Positions 34,320 through 43,273 of a stretch of 64,000 bases of DNA are shown here, piece after piece. The stretch lies in assembly GCF_016650695.1 (NCBI RefSeq), contig NZ_JAEKFH010000003.1, positions 2,438,001-2,502,000 on the forward strand. The letters run 5' to 3'. Position 1 is the first letter of the stretch. Each line of letters starts with the position of its first letter. The notes beneath the pieces were generated by a model. The model was not told the DNA's origin. It saw nothing but the letters and a program-made list of their open reading frames with translations, and did no database searches. Source of the stretch: Pseudomonas sp. TH41 (GTDB lineage Bacteria > Pseudomonadota > Gammaproteobacteria > Pseudomonadales > Pseudomonadaceae). Position numbers and translations under genes: made by a program.

Positions 34320-35711
34320 TTAAGCGTGAGCCAACTCCGCATGCTCATCCGCATCCAGCAGTTCTTTATCCGTCTGCTGCATCATCTGGCTGGTAATCGC
34401 CCCGGCCGTGATCGAACCACTCACGTTCAACGCCGTACGGCCCATATCGATCAGCGGCTCAACCGAAATCAGCAACGCCACCAGTGACACCGGCAACCCC
34501 ATCGCCGGCAGTACGATCAGCGCCGCAAATGTCGCGCCACCCCCCACGCCCGCCACACCGGCCGAACTCAAGGTCACAATCGCCACCAGCGTCGCGATCC
34601 ACAACGGGTCCAGCGGGTTGATCCCCACGGTCGGCGCTACCATCACCGCCAACATCGCCGGGTACAGACCGGCACAGCCGTTCTGGCCAATGGTTGCGCC
34701 GAACGACGCGGCAAAACTGGCAATGGACTGCGGAATGCCTAAACGGCTGGTCTGCGCTTCAATGCTCAGCGGAATCGTCGCCGCGCTGGAGCGGCTGGTG
34801 AAGGCAAACGTCAGCACCGGCCAGATCTTGCGGAAAAAACGCAGCGGGTTGATCCCGGCCGCCGACACCAGCAGGCCATGCACCCCAAAGATCAGGCCCA
34901 GGCCGATGTACGAAACCACCACGAAACTGCCGAGCTTGATGATGTCTTGCAGGTTGGAACCGGCAACCACTTTGGTCATTAGTGCCAATACGCCGTAGGG
35001 GGTCAGCTTCATCACCAGACGCACCAGGCGCATCACCCAGGCTTGCAGGGTGTCGATGGCATTGATCACTTTCTGACCTTTCTCGGCGTCATCCTTGAGC
35101 AGTTGCAGCGCGGCGACCCCCAGGAATGCAGCGAAAATCACCACGCTGATGATCGACGTCGGCTTGGCCCGAGCGAGGTCGGCGAACGGGTTTTGCGGGA
35201 TGAACGACAGCAGCAATTGCGGCACATTCAGGTCCGCGACCTTACCGGCGTAGTCGGTCTGAATCGTTTGCAGACGGGCCATTTCCTGCGTGCCGGCCAC
35301 CAGGCCTTCAGCGGTCAGGCCGAAGAGGTTGGTCAAACCGATACCGATCAACGCCGCGATGGCCGTGGTGAACAGCAGCGTGCCGATGGTCAGGAAGCTG
35401 ATCTTGCCCAGCGACGAAGCGTTGTGCAGACGGGCCACGGCGCTGAGGATCGAGGCGAACACCAGCGGGATCACGATCATTTGCAGCAACTGCACGTAAC
35501 CGTTGCCCACCAGATCGAACCAGCCTATCGAGGTTTTGAGTACCGGGTTGCCGGCGCCATAAACGGTGTGCAAGGCAACGCCGAATACCACGCCCAGCAC
35601 CAGTGCGAGCAGGACTTTTTTGGCTAAGCTCCACGTGGTGTGGCGGGTTTGCGCCAGGCCAAAGAGCAGGGCGAGAAACACCAGCAGGTTGAGAATCAGC
35701 GGCAGATTCAT
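34320..35711 (-). CDS. L-cystine / dicarboxylate-type symporter (TcyP/YdjN-like)
   Basis: A 463-residue DAACS transporter with about eight helices and two re-entrant loops. Diagnostic text includes [35 protein letters not shown] (substrate serine-rich loop), [20 protein letters not shown] and [19 protein letters not shown]. The length and the [19 protein letters not shown] segment fit the cystine importer branch rather than glutamate or C4-dicarboxylate carriers. ATG 35711 follows GGGAGTTCC; an ATG four codons upstream lacks a site. Confidence 0.85.
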   Translation of the reverse strand: MNLPLILNLLVFLALLFGLAQTRHTTWSLAKKVLLALVLGVVFGVALHTVYGAGNPVLKTSIGWFDLVGNGYVQLLQMIVIPLVFASILSAVARLHNASSLGKISFLTIGTLLFTTAIAALIGIGLTNLFGLTAEGLVAGTQEMARLQTIQTDYAGKVADLNVPQLLLSFIPQNPFADLARAKPTSIISVVIFAAFLGVAALQLLKDDAEKGQKVINAIDTLQAWVMRLVRLVMKLTPYGVLALMTKVVAGSNLQDIIKLGSFVVVSYIGLGLIFGVHGLLVSAAGINPLRFFRKIWPVLTFAFTSRSSAATIPLSIEAQTSRLGIPQSIASFAASFGATIGQNGCAGLYPAMLAVMVAPTVGINPLDPLWIATLVAIVTLSSAGVAGVGGGATFAALIVLPAMGLPVSLVALLISVEPLIDMGRTALNVSGSITAGAITSQMMQQTDKELLDADEHAELAHA

Positions 35712-35777
35712 TGGAACTCCCATTAGACATGTGCCAACTGCCTTCCGGGGCAGCTGCGAGCCGGCAAGCCTAACAGC

Positions 35778-35802
35778 TTGATATTTAATGAATTAATATC
35801 AA
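35778..35802. promoter_or_regulatory. Dyad between divergent symporter and pchP genes
   Basis: TTGATATT and AATATCAA form perfect 8-bp arms around TAATGAATT in an A+T-rich stretch unlike its surroundings. The position, 67 bp before the symporter start and 150 bp before pchP, fits an operator or divergent promoter core. No known regulator consensus is claimed. Confidence 0.5.
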
Positions 35803-35951
35803 AAAAGTCTGATAACTGTCGTTTTTGGAATAAGAGAGTGTCGTTGTCGGGGATGCAGCTGACGCGAAAGGGACGTGAGCGGTCGCAGGCAGACGAGGAC
35901 TGTCACACTAATTTGTTAGCGTCGATGTCTTTAATTCAGGGAGAAACGCCG

Positions 35952-37007
35952 ATGAAGTTCGCACCGAAATTTTTGGCTGCAGCACTTTGCCTGGGCCTCG
36001 CCGGTCAGGTACTCGCAACGGATTTGAAGCACTGGCCAGCCGATCAGGCCAAGGCGCTGGACGCAATGATTGCGGCTAACGCCAACAAAGGTAACTTCGC
36101 GGTGTTCGACATGGACAACACCAGTTACCGCTACGACCTCGAAGAGTCGTTGCTGCCGTTCATGGAAAACAAGGGCCTGATCACCCGCGAGAAACTCGAC
36201 CCTTCCCTGAAGCTGATCCCGTTCAAGGACACCGCTGACCATAAGGAAAGCCTGTTCAGCTACTACTATCGCCTCTGCGAAATCGACGACATGGTCTGCT
36301 ATCCATGGGTCGCCCAGGTCTTTTCCGGCTTCACGCTCACAGAGCTCAAGGGCTATGTCGACGAGTTGATGGCGTCCGGCAAACCGGTGCCCACCACGTA
36401 TTATGACGGCGACGTGGTCAAGACCCTCGACGTCAACCCACCGAAAGTCTTCACCGGCCAGGCCGAGCTGTACAACAAACTGATGGAGAACGGCATCGAG
36501 GTCTACGTGATGACCGCCGCCTCAGAAGAACTGGTGCGTATGGTCGCTGCCGATCCGAAATACGGCTACAACGTCAAACCGCAAAACGTGATCGGCGTGA
36601 CCACCATGCTCAAAGACCGCCAGACCGGTGAACTGACCACGGCGCGCAAGCAGATCACGGCCGGCAAGTATGACGAGAAGGCCAACCTCGGCCTCGAACT
36701 GACCCCTTACCTGTGGACACCAGCGACCTGGATGGCCGGCAAGCAAGCGGCAATCCTGACGTACATCGATGAGTGGAAAAAACCGGTCCTGGTTGGTGGC
36801 GATACCCCGAGCAGCGACGGTTACATGCTGTTCCACAGCGTCGACGTGGCCAAGGGCGGCATCCATTTGTGGGTCAACCGCAAAGACAAATACATGACTC
36901 AGCTTAACGGCATGATGGCCAAACACGCCGCGGCGCAAGCCAAAGAAGGGTTGGCGGTGACGGCGGACAAGAACTGGGTGATCGTAAAGCCTGAAGAAAT
37001 TCAGTAA
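35952..37007 (+). CDS. pchP: Periplasmic phosphorylcholine phosphatase
   Basis: A 351-residue HAD phosphatase with signal peptide FLAAALCLGLAGQVLA. Motif I FDMDNTSYR (D53, D55), a Ser-containing motif II in VMTAASEE, and motif IV GGDTPSSDG match P. aeruginosa PchP, which releases choline from phosphorylcholine produced by phospholipase C. The ATG at 35952 follows GGGAGAAACGCC and opens the signal peptide; upstream in-frame codons do not. No choline catabolism genes are adjacent. Confidence 0.92.
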   Translation: MKFAPKFLAAALCLGLAGQVLATDLKHWPADQAKALDAMIAANANKGNFAVFDMDNTSYRYDLEESLLPFMENKGLITREKLDPSLKLIPFKDTADHKESLFSYYYRLCEIDDMVCYPWVAQVFSGFTLTELKGYVDELMASGKPVPTTYYDGDVVKTLDVNPPKVFTGQAELYNKLMENGIEVYVMTAASEELVRMVAADPKYGYNVKPQNVIGVTTMLKDRQTGELTTARKQITAGKYDEKANLGLELTPYLWTPATWMAGKQAAILTYIDEWKKPVLVGGDTPSSDGYMLFHSVDVAKGGIHLWVNRKDKYMTQLNGMMAKHAAAQAKEGLAVTADKNWVIVKPEEIQ

Positions 37008-37021
37008 GGCTTTAGATTCAT

Positions 37022-37121
37022 TGTAGGAGCGAGCTTGCTCGCAATGGTCGTTAACGATGATGCGTTTTTTCTGATTCAACGCGGCGTCCTTTCGATCATC
37101 GCGAGCAAGCTCGCTCCTACA
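37022..37121. repeat. REPIN, family A
   Basis: Inverted TGTAGGAGCGAGCTTGCTCG units with the internal GGTCGTTAACGATGATGCG text. The left unit has GCAATGG where GCGATGG is usual. A third unit follows at 37167. Confidence 0.9.
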
Positions 37122-37166
37122 GAGGATTTGTTTCGTTCACAAATTCTGTGATCACAACAGCTCACC

Positions 37167-37192
37167 TGTAGGAGCGAGCTTGCTCGCGAAGA
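37167..37192 (+). repeat. Solitary REP unit, family A
   Basis: A single TGTAGGAGCGAGCTTGCTCG(CGAAG) without an inverted partner, 45 bp after a complete REPIN. It gives an odd number of units at this site. Confidence 0.88.
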
Positions 37193-37353
37193 AGTCAGAG
37201 GGCACAACGAAACCCTCTGTTTAATAAACATCTCCAGACACTCTCTCAGACTACACATTCTTGCGTAGCGCCCTACGCGTGCTTCAGAATCCGCCGACTT
37301 GTGCGCCTGGGCGCCTGGGTTCTATCGTTTCCGCGTCGCTGAACCTCAGTGAT

Positions 37354-37550
37354 CGGGTTTGGTAGCCCGGTTTTTCCAGGCGTATGACTCAACCTTTTGC
37401 AGCGTTTTCGGCTCTGCTTTTATGGTGGTCATGCGTAGGGTGCTTTCGGGCGCGCCGGGTTCCTGGACCGGTCTACCAACCTGCGTATGGCCGCCACCCA
37501 TCGTTTGGTAGCGAGGGTGATGGCTCCTTGTTTCTCCAGGAGATTCATCA
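37354..37550 (+). ncRNA. Structured leader of the DUF6124 gene (candidate cis-regulatory RNA)
   Basis: Hairpin 1 (37354-37369) is CGGG/CCCG with loop TTTGGTAG. Hairpin 2 (37490-37524) is GCCGCCACCC/GGGTGATGGC with a loop that also contains TTTGGTAG. Between them CTACCAA (37473-37479) is complementary to both loops, so it can pair with only one at a time. Finally CTCCT (37524-37528) pairs with AGGAG (37538-37542), the Shine-Dalgarno of the gene at 37551. The ordering suggests an RNA switch. The ligand or trigger is unknown and the structure is hand-folded. Confidence 0.6.
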
Positions 37551-37838
37551 ATGCTAAAAGTCACCCCCGATCCCCCAGAGTCCGACGACCTGGCTGCCCG
37601 CATCAACACCACCCCTCGCAAACCCAGTAGAACATTCATGATCGCGCCCGGCCTCGACACCGAAAGCCTGTTGGCCCACGCCTGTGAATCACTCGCTTCG
37701 GCAAATGTCATGGCCAGCGATTTCGCCGGACTGCTGGAAGGCACGCAGCGCAGCACGATGCTGGGGATTGCGCAGGTCATCATGTTGGGTGAACTGGCGG
37801 TAAATCAGGCGCTGGATAACCTCGATCCGCAGGATTAA
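37551..37838 (+). CDS. DUF6124/DUF3077-type small protein
   Basis: A 95-residue protein. The N-terminal third is polar and proline-rich (TPDPPESDDLAARINTTPRK); the rest is helical and alanine-rich (ESLLAHACESLASANVMASD, RSTMLGIAQVIMLGELAVNQ). It resembles the DUF6124 (formerly DUF3077-like) proteins common in Pseudomonas, whose function is unknown. A good AGGAG site lies 8 nt before the ATG but can be masked by the upstream CTCCT. Its long structured leader is the most distinctive part of the locus. Confidence 0.82.
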   Translation: MLKVTPDPPESDDLAARINTTPRKPSRTFMIAPGLDTESLLAHACESLASANVMASDFAGLLEGTQRSTMLGIAQVIMLGELAVNQALDNLDPQD

Positions 37839-37852
37839 CGCCGATCCTCCTT

Positions 37853-37953
37853 TGTAGGAGCGAGCTTGCTCGCGAAAAACTATCTGACGCATCGGTCTTG
37901 CGGGAAAGAACGCGTCATCGTTTGCGATTTTCGCGAGCAAGCTCGCTCCTACA
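37853..37953. repeat. REPIN, family A
   Basis: Standard inverted pair between convergent DUF6124 and ilvD genes, with internal text that differs from the usual GTTAACGATGACG. Confidence 0.9.
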
Positions 37954-37966
37954 GAATATCTGCGTA

Positions 37967-37997
37967 AACAAAAATGCCCCGCACTTGGCGGGGCATT
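37967..37997 (-). terminator. Intrinsic terminator of ilvD
   Basis: AATGCCCCGC and GCGGGGCATT form a 10-bp stem with loop ACTTG. Read leftward it is followed by a T run (AAAAA on the given strand), fitting termination of ilvD 20 bp past its stop. Confidence 0.88.
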
Positions 37998-38017
37998 GTT
38001 ATTTCTGTGACTGACGC

Positions 38018-39859
38018 TTACAGCCCGTCGAGCATCGCCTTGTTACGCACAGCACCCTTGTCGGCACTGGTCGCCAGCAGGGCGTAGGCCTTCAACGCGG
38101 TGGTCACTTTACGTGGACGTTTTTCCACCGGCTTCCAGCCTTTCTGATCCTGCTCGGCACGACGCCCGGCCATTTCTTCGTCGCTGATCAACAGGTTGAT
38201 CGAGCGGTTTGGAATGTCGATCAGCACTTTGTCGCCGTCCTGCACCAGGCCAATCGCACCGCCCGCGGCCGCTTCCGGCGAAGCGTGGCCAATGGACAGG
38301 CCCGACGTACCGCCGGAGAAACGACCGTCGGTGAGCAGGGCGCAGGCTTTGCCCAGTCCTTTGGATTTCAGGTACGACGTCGGGTACAGCATTTCCTGCA
38401 TGCCCGGGCCGCCTTTCGGGCCTTCGTAACGAATGATCACGATGTCGCCGGCCTTCACTTCGTCCGCGAGGATGCCGCGTACGGCGCTGTCCTGGCTTTC
38501 GAAGATCTTCGCGTTGCCTTCGAACACGTGGATCGACTCGTCGACGCCAGCGGTTTTAACCACGCAGCCGTCCAGCGCGATGTTGCCGTAGAGAACGGCC
38601 AGGCCGCCTTCTTTCGAGTAGGCGTGTTCGACACTGCGGATGCAGCCGTTTTCACGGTCGTCGTCCAGGGTTTCCCAGCGGGTCGACTGGCTGAACGCGG
38701 TTTGCGTCGGGATGCCCGCAGGACCGGCCTTGAAGAAGTGATGCACGGCTTCGTCGGTGGTCTGGGTGATGTCCCACTTGGCGATGCCTTCGGCCAGGGT
38801 CTTGCTGTGCACGGTCGGCAGGTCGGTGTGCAGCAGGCCTCCACGGGCCAGCGAGCCGAGGATGCTGAAGATCCCGCCGGCACGGTGCACGTCTTCCATG
38901 TGGTACTTCTGGATGTTCGGCGCGACTTTGCACAGTTGCGGCACGTGACGGGAGAGACGGTCGATGTCGCGCAGGTCGAAATCGATCTCGGCTTCCTGGG
39001 CCGCGGCCAGCAAGTGCAGGATAGTGTTTGTGGAACCGCCCATGGCGATGTCCAGCGTCATGGCGTTTTCGAACGCCTTGAAGTTGGCGATATTGCGCGG
39101 CAACACCGACTCGTCGTTCTCGCCGTAGTAACGCTTGCACAGCTCGACGATGGTGCGGCCGGCTTGCAGGAACAGCTGTTCGCGGTCGCTGTGCGTGGCC
39201 AGGGTCGAACCGTTGCCCGGCAATGCCAGGCCCAAGGCTTCAACCAGGCAGTTCATCGAGTTGGCGGTGAACATGCCGGAGCACGAACCGCACGTCGGGC
39301 AGGCGCTGCGCTCGTACTCAGCGACTTTCTCGTCAGAAGCGCTGGAGTCGGCGGCGATCACCATGGCGTCGACCAGGTCGAGACCGTGGCTGGCCAGTTT
39401 GGTCTTGCCGGCTTCCATCGGGCCGCCGGACACGAAGATCACCGGGATGTTCAGGCGCAGGGAGGCCATCAGCATGCCAGGGGTGATCTTGTCGCAGTTG
39501 GAAATGCAGACGATCGCATCGGCGCAGTGGGCGTTGACCATGTACTCGACGGAGTCGGCGATGATCTCGCGGCTCGGCAGCGAATACAGCATGCCGTCGT
39601 GACCCATGGCGATGCCGTCATCCACGGCAATGGTGTTGAATTCTTTCGCGACGCCGCCAGCGCGTTCGATTTCGCGGGCGACCAGTTGGCCCAGATCTTT
39701 CAGGTGCACGTGGCCCGGTACGAACTGGGTGAAGGAGTTGGCAATGGCGATGATCGGCTTTTTGAAGTCGTCATCTTTCATCCCCGTGGCGCGCCACAGT
39801 GCGCGGGCGCCGGCCATGTTGCGGCCGTGGGTGGATGTTTTCGAGCGGTAATCAGGCAT
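38018..39859 (-). CDS. ilvD: Dihydroxy-acid dehydratase
   Basis: A 613-residue Fe-S dehydratase for the third step of valine and isoleucine synthesis. Cluster cysteines appear in [10 protein letters not shown] and [19 protein letters not shown]. Other family text includes [20 protein letters not shown] at the N-terminus and [20 protein letters not shown]. Length equals the E. coli enzyme. With ilvA at 11.6 kb, two branched-chain steps lie in this window but not in one operon. Confidence 0.97.
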   Translation of the reverse strand: MPDYRSKTSTHGRNMAGARALWRATGMKDDDFKKPIIAIANSFTQFVPGHVHLKDLGQLVAREIERAGGVAKEFNTIAVDDGIAMGHDGMLYSLPSREIIADSVEYMVNAHCADAIVCISNCDKITPGMLMASLRLNIPVIFVSGGPMEAGKTKLASHGLDLVDAMVIAADSSASDEKVAEYERSACPTCGSCSGMFTANSMNCLVEALGLALPGNGSTLATHSDREQLFLQAGRTIVELCKRYYGENDESVLPRNIANFKAFENAMTLDIAMGGSTNTILHLLAAAQEAEIDFDLRDIDRLSRHVPQLCKVAPNIQKYHMEDVHRAGGIFSILGSLARGGLLHTDLPTVHSKTLAEGIAKWDITQTTDEAVHHFFKAGPAGIPTQTAFSQSTRWETLDDDRENGCIRSVEHAYSKEGGLAVLYGNIALDGCVVKTAGVDESIHVFEGNAKIFESQDSAVRGILADEVKAGDIVIIRYEGPKGGPGMQEMLYPTSYLKSKGLGKACALLTDGRFSGGTSGLSIGHASPEAAAGGAIGLVQDGDKVLIDIPNRSINLLISDEEMAGRRAEQDQKGWKPVEKRPRKVTTALKAYALLATSADKGAVRNKAMLDGL

Positions 39860-40228
39860 GAAGCACTCCGGGCGGCTAATCAGGTATCAAAAGGGAAGTG
39901 AGCGTCTATTGACGTCTGGAACACTCAGAAATGGCCGTGTGTCCGGAAGTTGCCGATAACTTTGCGGGATCGCCGCGCGCTTCAGCTTGAGCTCATAAAC
40001 CCGCCGGGGGATGACTGGCGATGAATGTCGCGATTCTACACGGCTGGCGGCTGGAGGGAATGCCCACAAACGTTGGGCTAACGCTTACGTGACATACGGA
40101 TGCGCAAACTGGAAACGTGTAGGAGCGAGCTTGCTCGCGAAAAACGAACATACAACGCGGTCTACCAGACATGCTGCGTCGTCTTGGCGTTCTTCGCGAG
40201 CAAGCTCGCTCCTACAATGAGTTGCGTT
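39860..40228. other. Intergenic region ilvD / RAYT (369 bp)
   Basis: The ilvD side presumably carries its promoter. The left 250 bp show no repeat, hairpin or coding frame I can support. A family A REPIN occupies 40118-40216, close to the 3' end of the RAYT gene. Confidence 0.6.
40118..40216. repeat. REPIN, family A, left flank of the RAYT gene
   Basis: Inverted TGTAGGAGCGAGCTTGCTCG units ending 12 bp before the RAYT stop codon. Together with the copy at 40779 it brackets the transposase gene. Confidence 0.92.
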
Positions 40229-40687
40229 TTAGAGCCACATTGCATCCCACAGCGGATAGTCACCGATACGTGCGACTAACCCTGCTCTCAACGGATTGGC
40301 GATGATGTACCGAGCTGCTGCTTTTAGATCTTCATCGCGACGCAGGGCCCGGTCGAAGTAGCCCTTTTGCCATACGGGAGCTGAAAAGCCTCGCGCCTGA
40401 TTGATGAGTCGAGCACAGCGGGATTTAGTGACTTGCATCAGTTTCGGTAAATCGCCGTTATGCAGCTCAACCAGCCAGTGAATGTGATCGGGCATGACCA
40501 CCCACGCAATTGAGGTGGCATTGGCGGCTTCCTCGGCTCTTCTGAACTCGTGCACCACCAGACGGCCAGTGCGCCAATCCTTGAAGATCGATTGCCGCTC
40601 ATGGGTGACAGCGGTCAGCAGATAGATACGACCGGCTTCCGAGTGGCGGCCTGTACGTAAGCGGTAGGCTTGCGGGGTGTTGGACAT
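40229..40687 (-). CDS. REP-associated tyrosine transposase (RAYT)
   Basis: A 152-residue single-domain Y1 HUH transposase of the TnpA-REP type. The metal-binding HUH motif is MPDHIHWLVE (H68, H70), and the catalytic tyrosine is probably Y110 in WQKGYFDRALRRDED. Further family text is YIIANPLRAGLV. RAYTs mobilise or maintain REP/REPIN elements and are usually single-copy and vertically inherited. It is intact and flanked on both sides by family A REPINs, the standard association of a RAYT with its cognate repeat. Confidence 0.93.
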   Translation of the reverse strand: MSNTPQAYRLRTGRHSEAGRIYLLTAVTHERQSIFKDWRTGRLVVHEFRRAEEAANATSIAWVVMPDHIHWLVELHNGDLPKLMQVTKSRCARLINQARGFSAPVWQKGYFDRALRRDEDLKAAARYIIANPLRAGLVARIGDYPLWDAMWL

Positions 40688-40778
40688 TCCGTTGTCCTCT
40701 TCTGAAATGTGAAGAGAAACGGTAGGTGCGGGACGGGCGGTTGTCGCTGCGACAGTGGGTCAGAATGTGTCTTGCATC

Positions 40779-40878
40779 TGTAGGAGCGAGCTTGCTCGCG
40801 AAAAACGTCAACGATTACGCGGTGTGTCTGGTTTTGCGCAGTGGCTGTTCGTTCTTCGCGAGCAAGCTCGCTCCTACA
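40779..40878. repeat. REPIN, family A, right flank of the RAYT gene
   Basis: Inverted TGTAGGAGCGAGCTTGCTCG units, 91 bp upstream of the RAYT start and just before the rlmI stop, with internal ACGTCAACGATTACGCGG. Confidence 0.92.
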
Positions 40879-40892
40879 GGAGGTGCGTGCAG

Positions 40893-42089
40893 TTAGCTGT
40901 TAGGCAACAACCGGCACGTAATGCTCTTGATATAGCGAGTCTCGGCAATCGCCGGATGCACCGGGTGATCCGGCCCCTGGCCGCCGCGTTCCAGCATCTG
41001 GATGTTGCGGTCCAGGTGACGGGCGCTGGTGAGCAGGATGTTCTGCAGATCGTCTTCCGGCAGGTGCATCGAGCACGAGGCGCTGACCAGGATGCCGTCC
41101 TTGCTGAGCAGGCGCATGGCTTGCTCGTTCAGGCGACGGTAGGCGCCTTCACCGTTTTTCATGTCTTTCTTGCGTTTGATGAACGCCGGCGGGTCGGCCA
41201 CGATGACGTCGAAACGTTCTTCGCTGGCTTTGAGCTCTTTCAGGGCTTCGAAGACGTCGCCTTCGATGCAGGTCATTTTGTCGGCGAAACCGTTCAGCGC
41301 GGCGTTGCGCTCGACGCCGTCGAGGGCGAAGGCCGATGCGTCGACGCAGAACACTTCACTGGCGCCAAACGCAGCGGCTTGCACGCCCCAGCCGCCGATG
41401 TAGCTGTACAGGTCCAGTACGCGTTTGCCTTTGGCGTAAGGGGCCAGGCGCGCGCGGTTCATGCGGTGGTCGTAGAACCAGCCGGTTTTCTGACCCTGGA
41501 TGACCGGTGCTTCGAATTTCACGCCGTTCTCTTCCAGCGCCACCCACTCCGGCACCAGGCCGAACACGGTTTCGACGTAGCGGTTGAGGCCTTCGGCGTC
41601 ACGGGCAGCGGAGTCGTTCTTGAACAGAATGCCGCTTGGCTTGAGCACTTGGGTCAGCGCTGCGATGACGTCTTCTTTATGCGCTTCCATGGTCGCCGAG
41701 GCGATCTGTACCACCAGAATGTCGCCGAAACGGTCGACCACCAGGCCTGGCAACAGGTCGGAGTCGCCGTAGACCAGGCGATAGAACGGTTTGTCGAACA
41801 GGCGGTCACGCAAGGACAGGGCGACGTTCAGGCGATGAACCAGCAACGACTTGTCCAGCGGCAACTTGATGTCGCGCGACAGCAGGCGGGCGCAGATCAG
41901 GTTGTTCGGGCTCATGGCAACGATGCCCAGCGGCTTGCCGCCGGCAGCTTCGAGGATCGCCTGATCGCCGGCCTTGAAGCCGTGCAACGGGGTGGCGGCC
42001 ACATCGATTTCGTTGCTGTAGACCCACAAGTGGCCGTTTCGCAGGCGACGGTCGGCGTTGGCTTTAAGGCGCAGGCTAGGCAGGGACAT
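40893..42089 (-). CDS. rlmI: 23S rRNA (cytosine-C5) methyltransferase RlmI-like
   Basis: A 398-residue class I SAM methyltransferase: N-terminal PUA domain (~1-75, LRLKANADRRLRNGHLWVYS), central domain with RLVYGDSDLLPGLVVDRFG, and a Rossmann domain with VLDLYSYIGGWGVQAAAFGA and VADPPAF. E. coli RlmI (396 residues) makes m5C1962. ATG 42089 follows CGGAGCGACGTC; codons upstream are open but non-homologous. Confidence 0.88.
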   Translation of the reverse strand: MSLPSLRLKANADRRLRNGHLWVYSNEIDVAATPLHGFKAGDQAILEAAGGKPLGIVAMSPNNLICARLLSRDIKLPLDKSLLVHRLNVALSLRDRLFDKPFYRLVYGDSDLLPGLVVDRFGDILVVQIASATMEAHKEDVIAALTQVLKPSGILFKNDSAARDAEGLNRYVETVFGLVPEWVALEENGVKFEAPVIQGQKTGWFYDHRMNRARLAPYAKGKRVLDLYSYIGGWGVQAAAFGASEVFCVDASAFALDGVERNAALNGFADKMTCIEGDVFEALKELKASEERFDVIVADPPAFIKRKKDMKNGEGAYRRLNEQAMRLLSKDGILVSASCSMHLPEDDLQNILLTSARHLDRNIQMLERGGQGPDHPVHPAIAETRYIKSITCRLLPNS

Positions 42090-42171
42090 GACGTCGCTCC
42101 GGAAAAAAGAGCGGGAGTATAGCGTGTTGAGGGTTGCGGCGGGCCGGGTGGGCGATGAAACGCTGATGGCG

Positions 42172-42267
42172 CCTTCGCGAGCAAGCTCGCTCCCACAGTG
42201 GATCTTTAGTGAACACATAGTTTGTGTACGGCGCAAATCAAGTGTGGGAGCGAGCCTGCTCGCGAAG
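42172..42267. repeat. REPIN, family A (mixed subtype)
   Basis: The left unit GAGCAAGCTCGCTCCCACA and right unit TGTGGGAGCGAGCCTGCTCG differ by one base in the hairpin tip, mixing the CCTG and CTTG subtypes. Confidence 0.88.
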
Positions 42268-42375
42268 CGATTTCGAATGCTACGCCGACATGAAACTTTC
42301 GCCGATGTGCCGGCCACGCTGTCGGATCCAACTTTATAAAGGTTAGAATCGCCGCCTGACCCAGAGTGTGTATTT

Positions 42376-43245
42376 ATGTCCCAAGAGCTGACTCCCGAAC
42401 AGATCCAACAGTCCCTGCAAGGCATCAGCGTGCCGGCCCAGCCGCAGATCATGGTGGATTTGCAGATGGAGCAGTACATGCCGGACCCTGATCTGGAAGT
42501 GATCGCCAAGCTGATCGCCCAGGACCCGGGCCTCTCTGGCTCGTTGTTGAAAATCGTCAACTCACCGTATTACGGCTTGAGCAACAAGATCGCCTCGATC
42601 CAGCGCGCGGTGAATCTATTGGGCAGCCGTTCGATCATCAACCTGATCAACGCGCAGTCGATCAAGGGCGAGATGAATGACGACACAATCGTCACCTTGA
42701 ACCGTTTCTGGGACACCGCTCAAGACGTAGCGATGACGTGCCTGACCCTGGCCAAGCGCATCGGCGCCCAGGCTGGCGACGAAGCCTACGCTCTGGGCCT
42801 GTTCCATGACTGCGGCGTGCCGCTGATGCTTCAGCGTTTCCCCAACTACATGACCGTTCTGGAAGAGGCCTACGCCAACGCCAGTGCCGAATGCCGGGTG
42901 GTCGATACGGAGAATCGGGTGTTCAATACCAACCACGCCGTGGTCGGTTACTACACGGCCAAATCCTGGCGCCTGCCCGAGCACGTGAGCACCGCGATCG
43001 CCAATCACCACAATGCGCTGGCGATCTTCAGTGATGAGTCGTCGAGCAACAGCCAGCTGAAAAACCTGCTGGCAATCTTGAAAATGGCCGAGCACATTTG
43101 CGCGTCCTACCGGGTGCTGGGCAACCAGAACGAAGACCATGAGTGGAACAGCATCGGGCATTTGGTGCTCGATTACGTCGGTCTCTCGGAGTACGACTTC
43201 GAAACCCTCAAACAAACGATTCGCGACCTCGGCACTCACCGCTAA
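42376..43245 (+). CDS. HDOD domain protein
   Basis: A 289-residue protein made almost entirely of an HDOD domain (about 15-215): LIAQDPGLSGSLLKIVNSPY, the YGLSNKIASIQRAVNLLGSR segment and GLFHDCGVPLML. HDOD proteins are HD-related signalling modules without a complete catalytic set. They often link to chemotaxis, motility or cyclic-di-GMP, but no such partner is adjacent here. It lies 28 bp before mutM. Confidence 0.88.
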   Translation: MSQELTPEQIQQSLQGISVPAQPQIMVDLQMEQYMPDPDLEVIAKLIAQDPGLSGSLLKIVNSPYYGLSNKIASIQRAVNLLGSRSIINLINAQSIKGEMNDDTIVTLNRFWDTAQDVAMTCLTLAKRIGAQAGDEAYALGLFHDCGVPLMLQRFPNYMTVLEEAYANASAECRVVDTENRVFNTNHAVVGYYTAKSWRLPEHVSTAIANHHNALAIFSDESSSNSQLKNLLAILKMAEHICASYRVLGNQNEDHEWNSIGHLVLDYVGLSEYDFETLKQTIRDLGTHR

Positions 43246-43273
43246 GCGTCGAATAGCCTGATTCGAGATCCCC

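Larger units (their letters stand above)
37008..37550. other. Intergenic region pchP / DUF6124 gene (543 bp)
   Basis: It contains a REPIN plus a third solitary REP unit (37022-37192), then a hairpin with arms GCGTAG/CTACGC at 37263-37278, a tandem GCGCCTGG at 37303-37318, and the structured leader of the DUF6124 gene (about 37350-37550). I see no open frame with coding character. Confidence 0.7.

Noticed and set aside
35899..35920. Possible Pho box (CTGTCACACTAATTTGTTA) upstream of pchP
   Set aside because: Only the first half-site fits CTGTCAT; the second matches about three of seven positions. Not enough to call phosphate control.
35778..35951. In-frame N-terminal extension of pchP
   Set aside because: The extension has no homology-like text, and the ATG at 35952 has a good ribosome binding site and begins a proper signal peptide.
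40229..40687. RAYT as an insertion sequence with its own ends
   Set aside because: No target duplication or terminal repeats apart from the REPINs; single-copy domesticated transposases are the known pattern.
40893..42560. Longer reading frame for rlmI reaching past 42089
   Set aside because: The extra codons run through a REPIN and into the HDOD gene; the PUA domain begins at the ATG at 42089 behind CGGAG.
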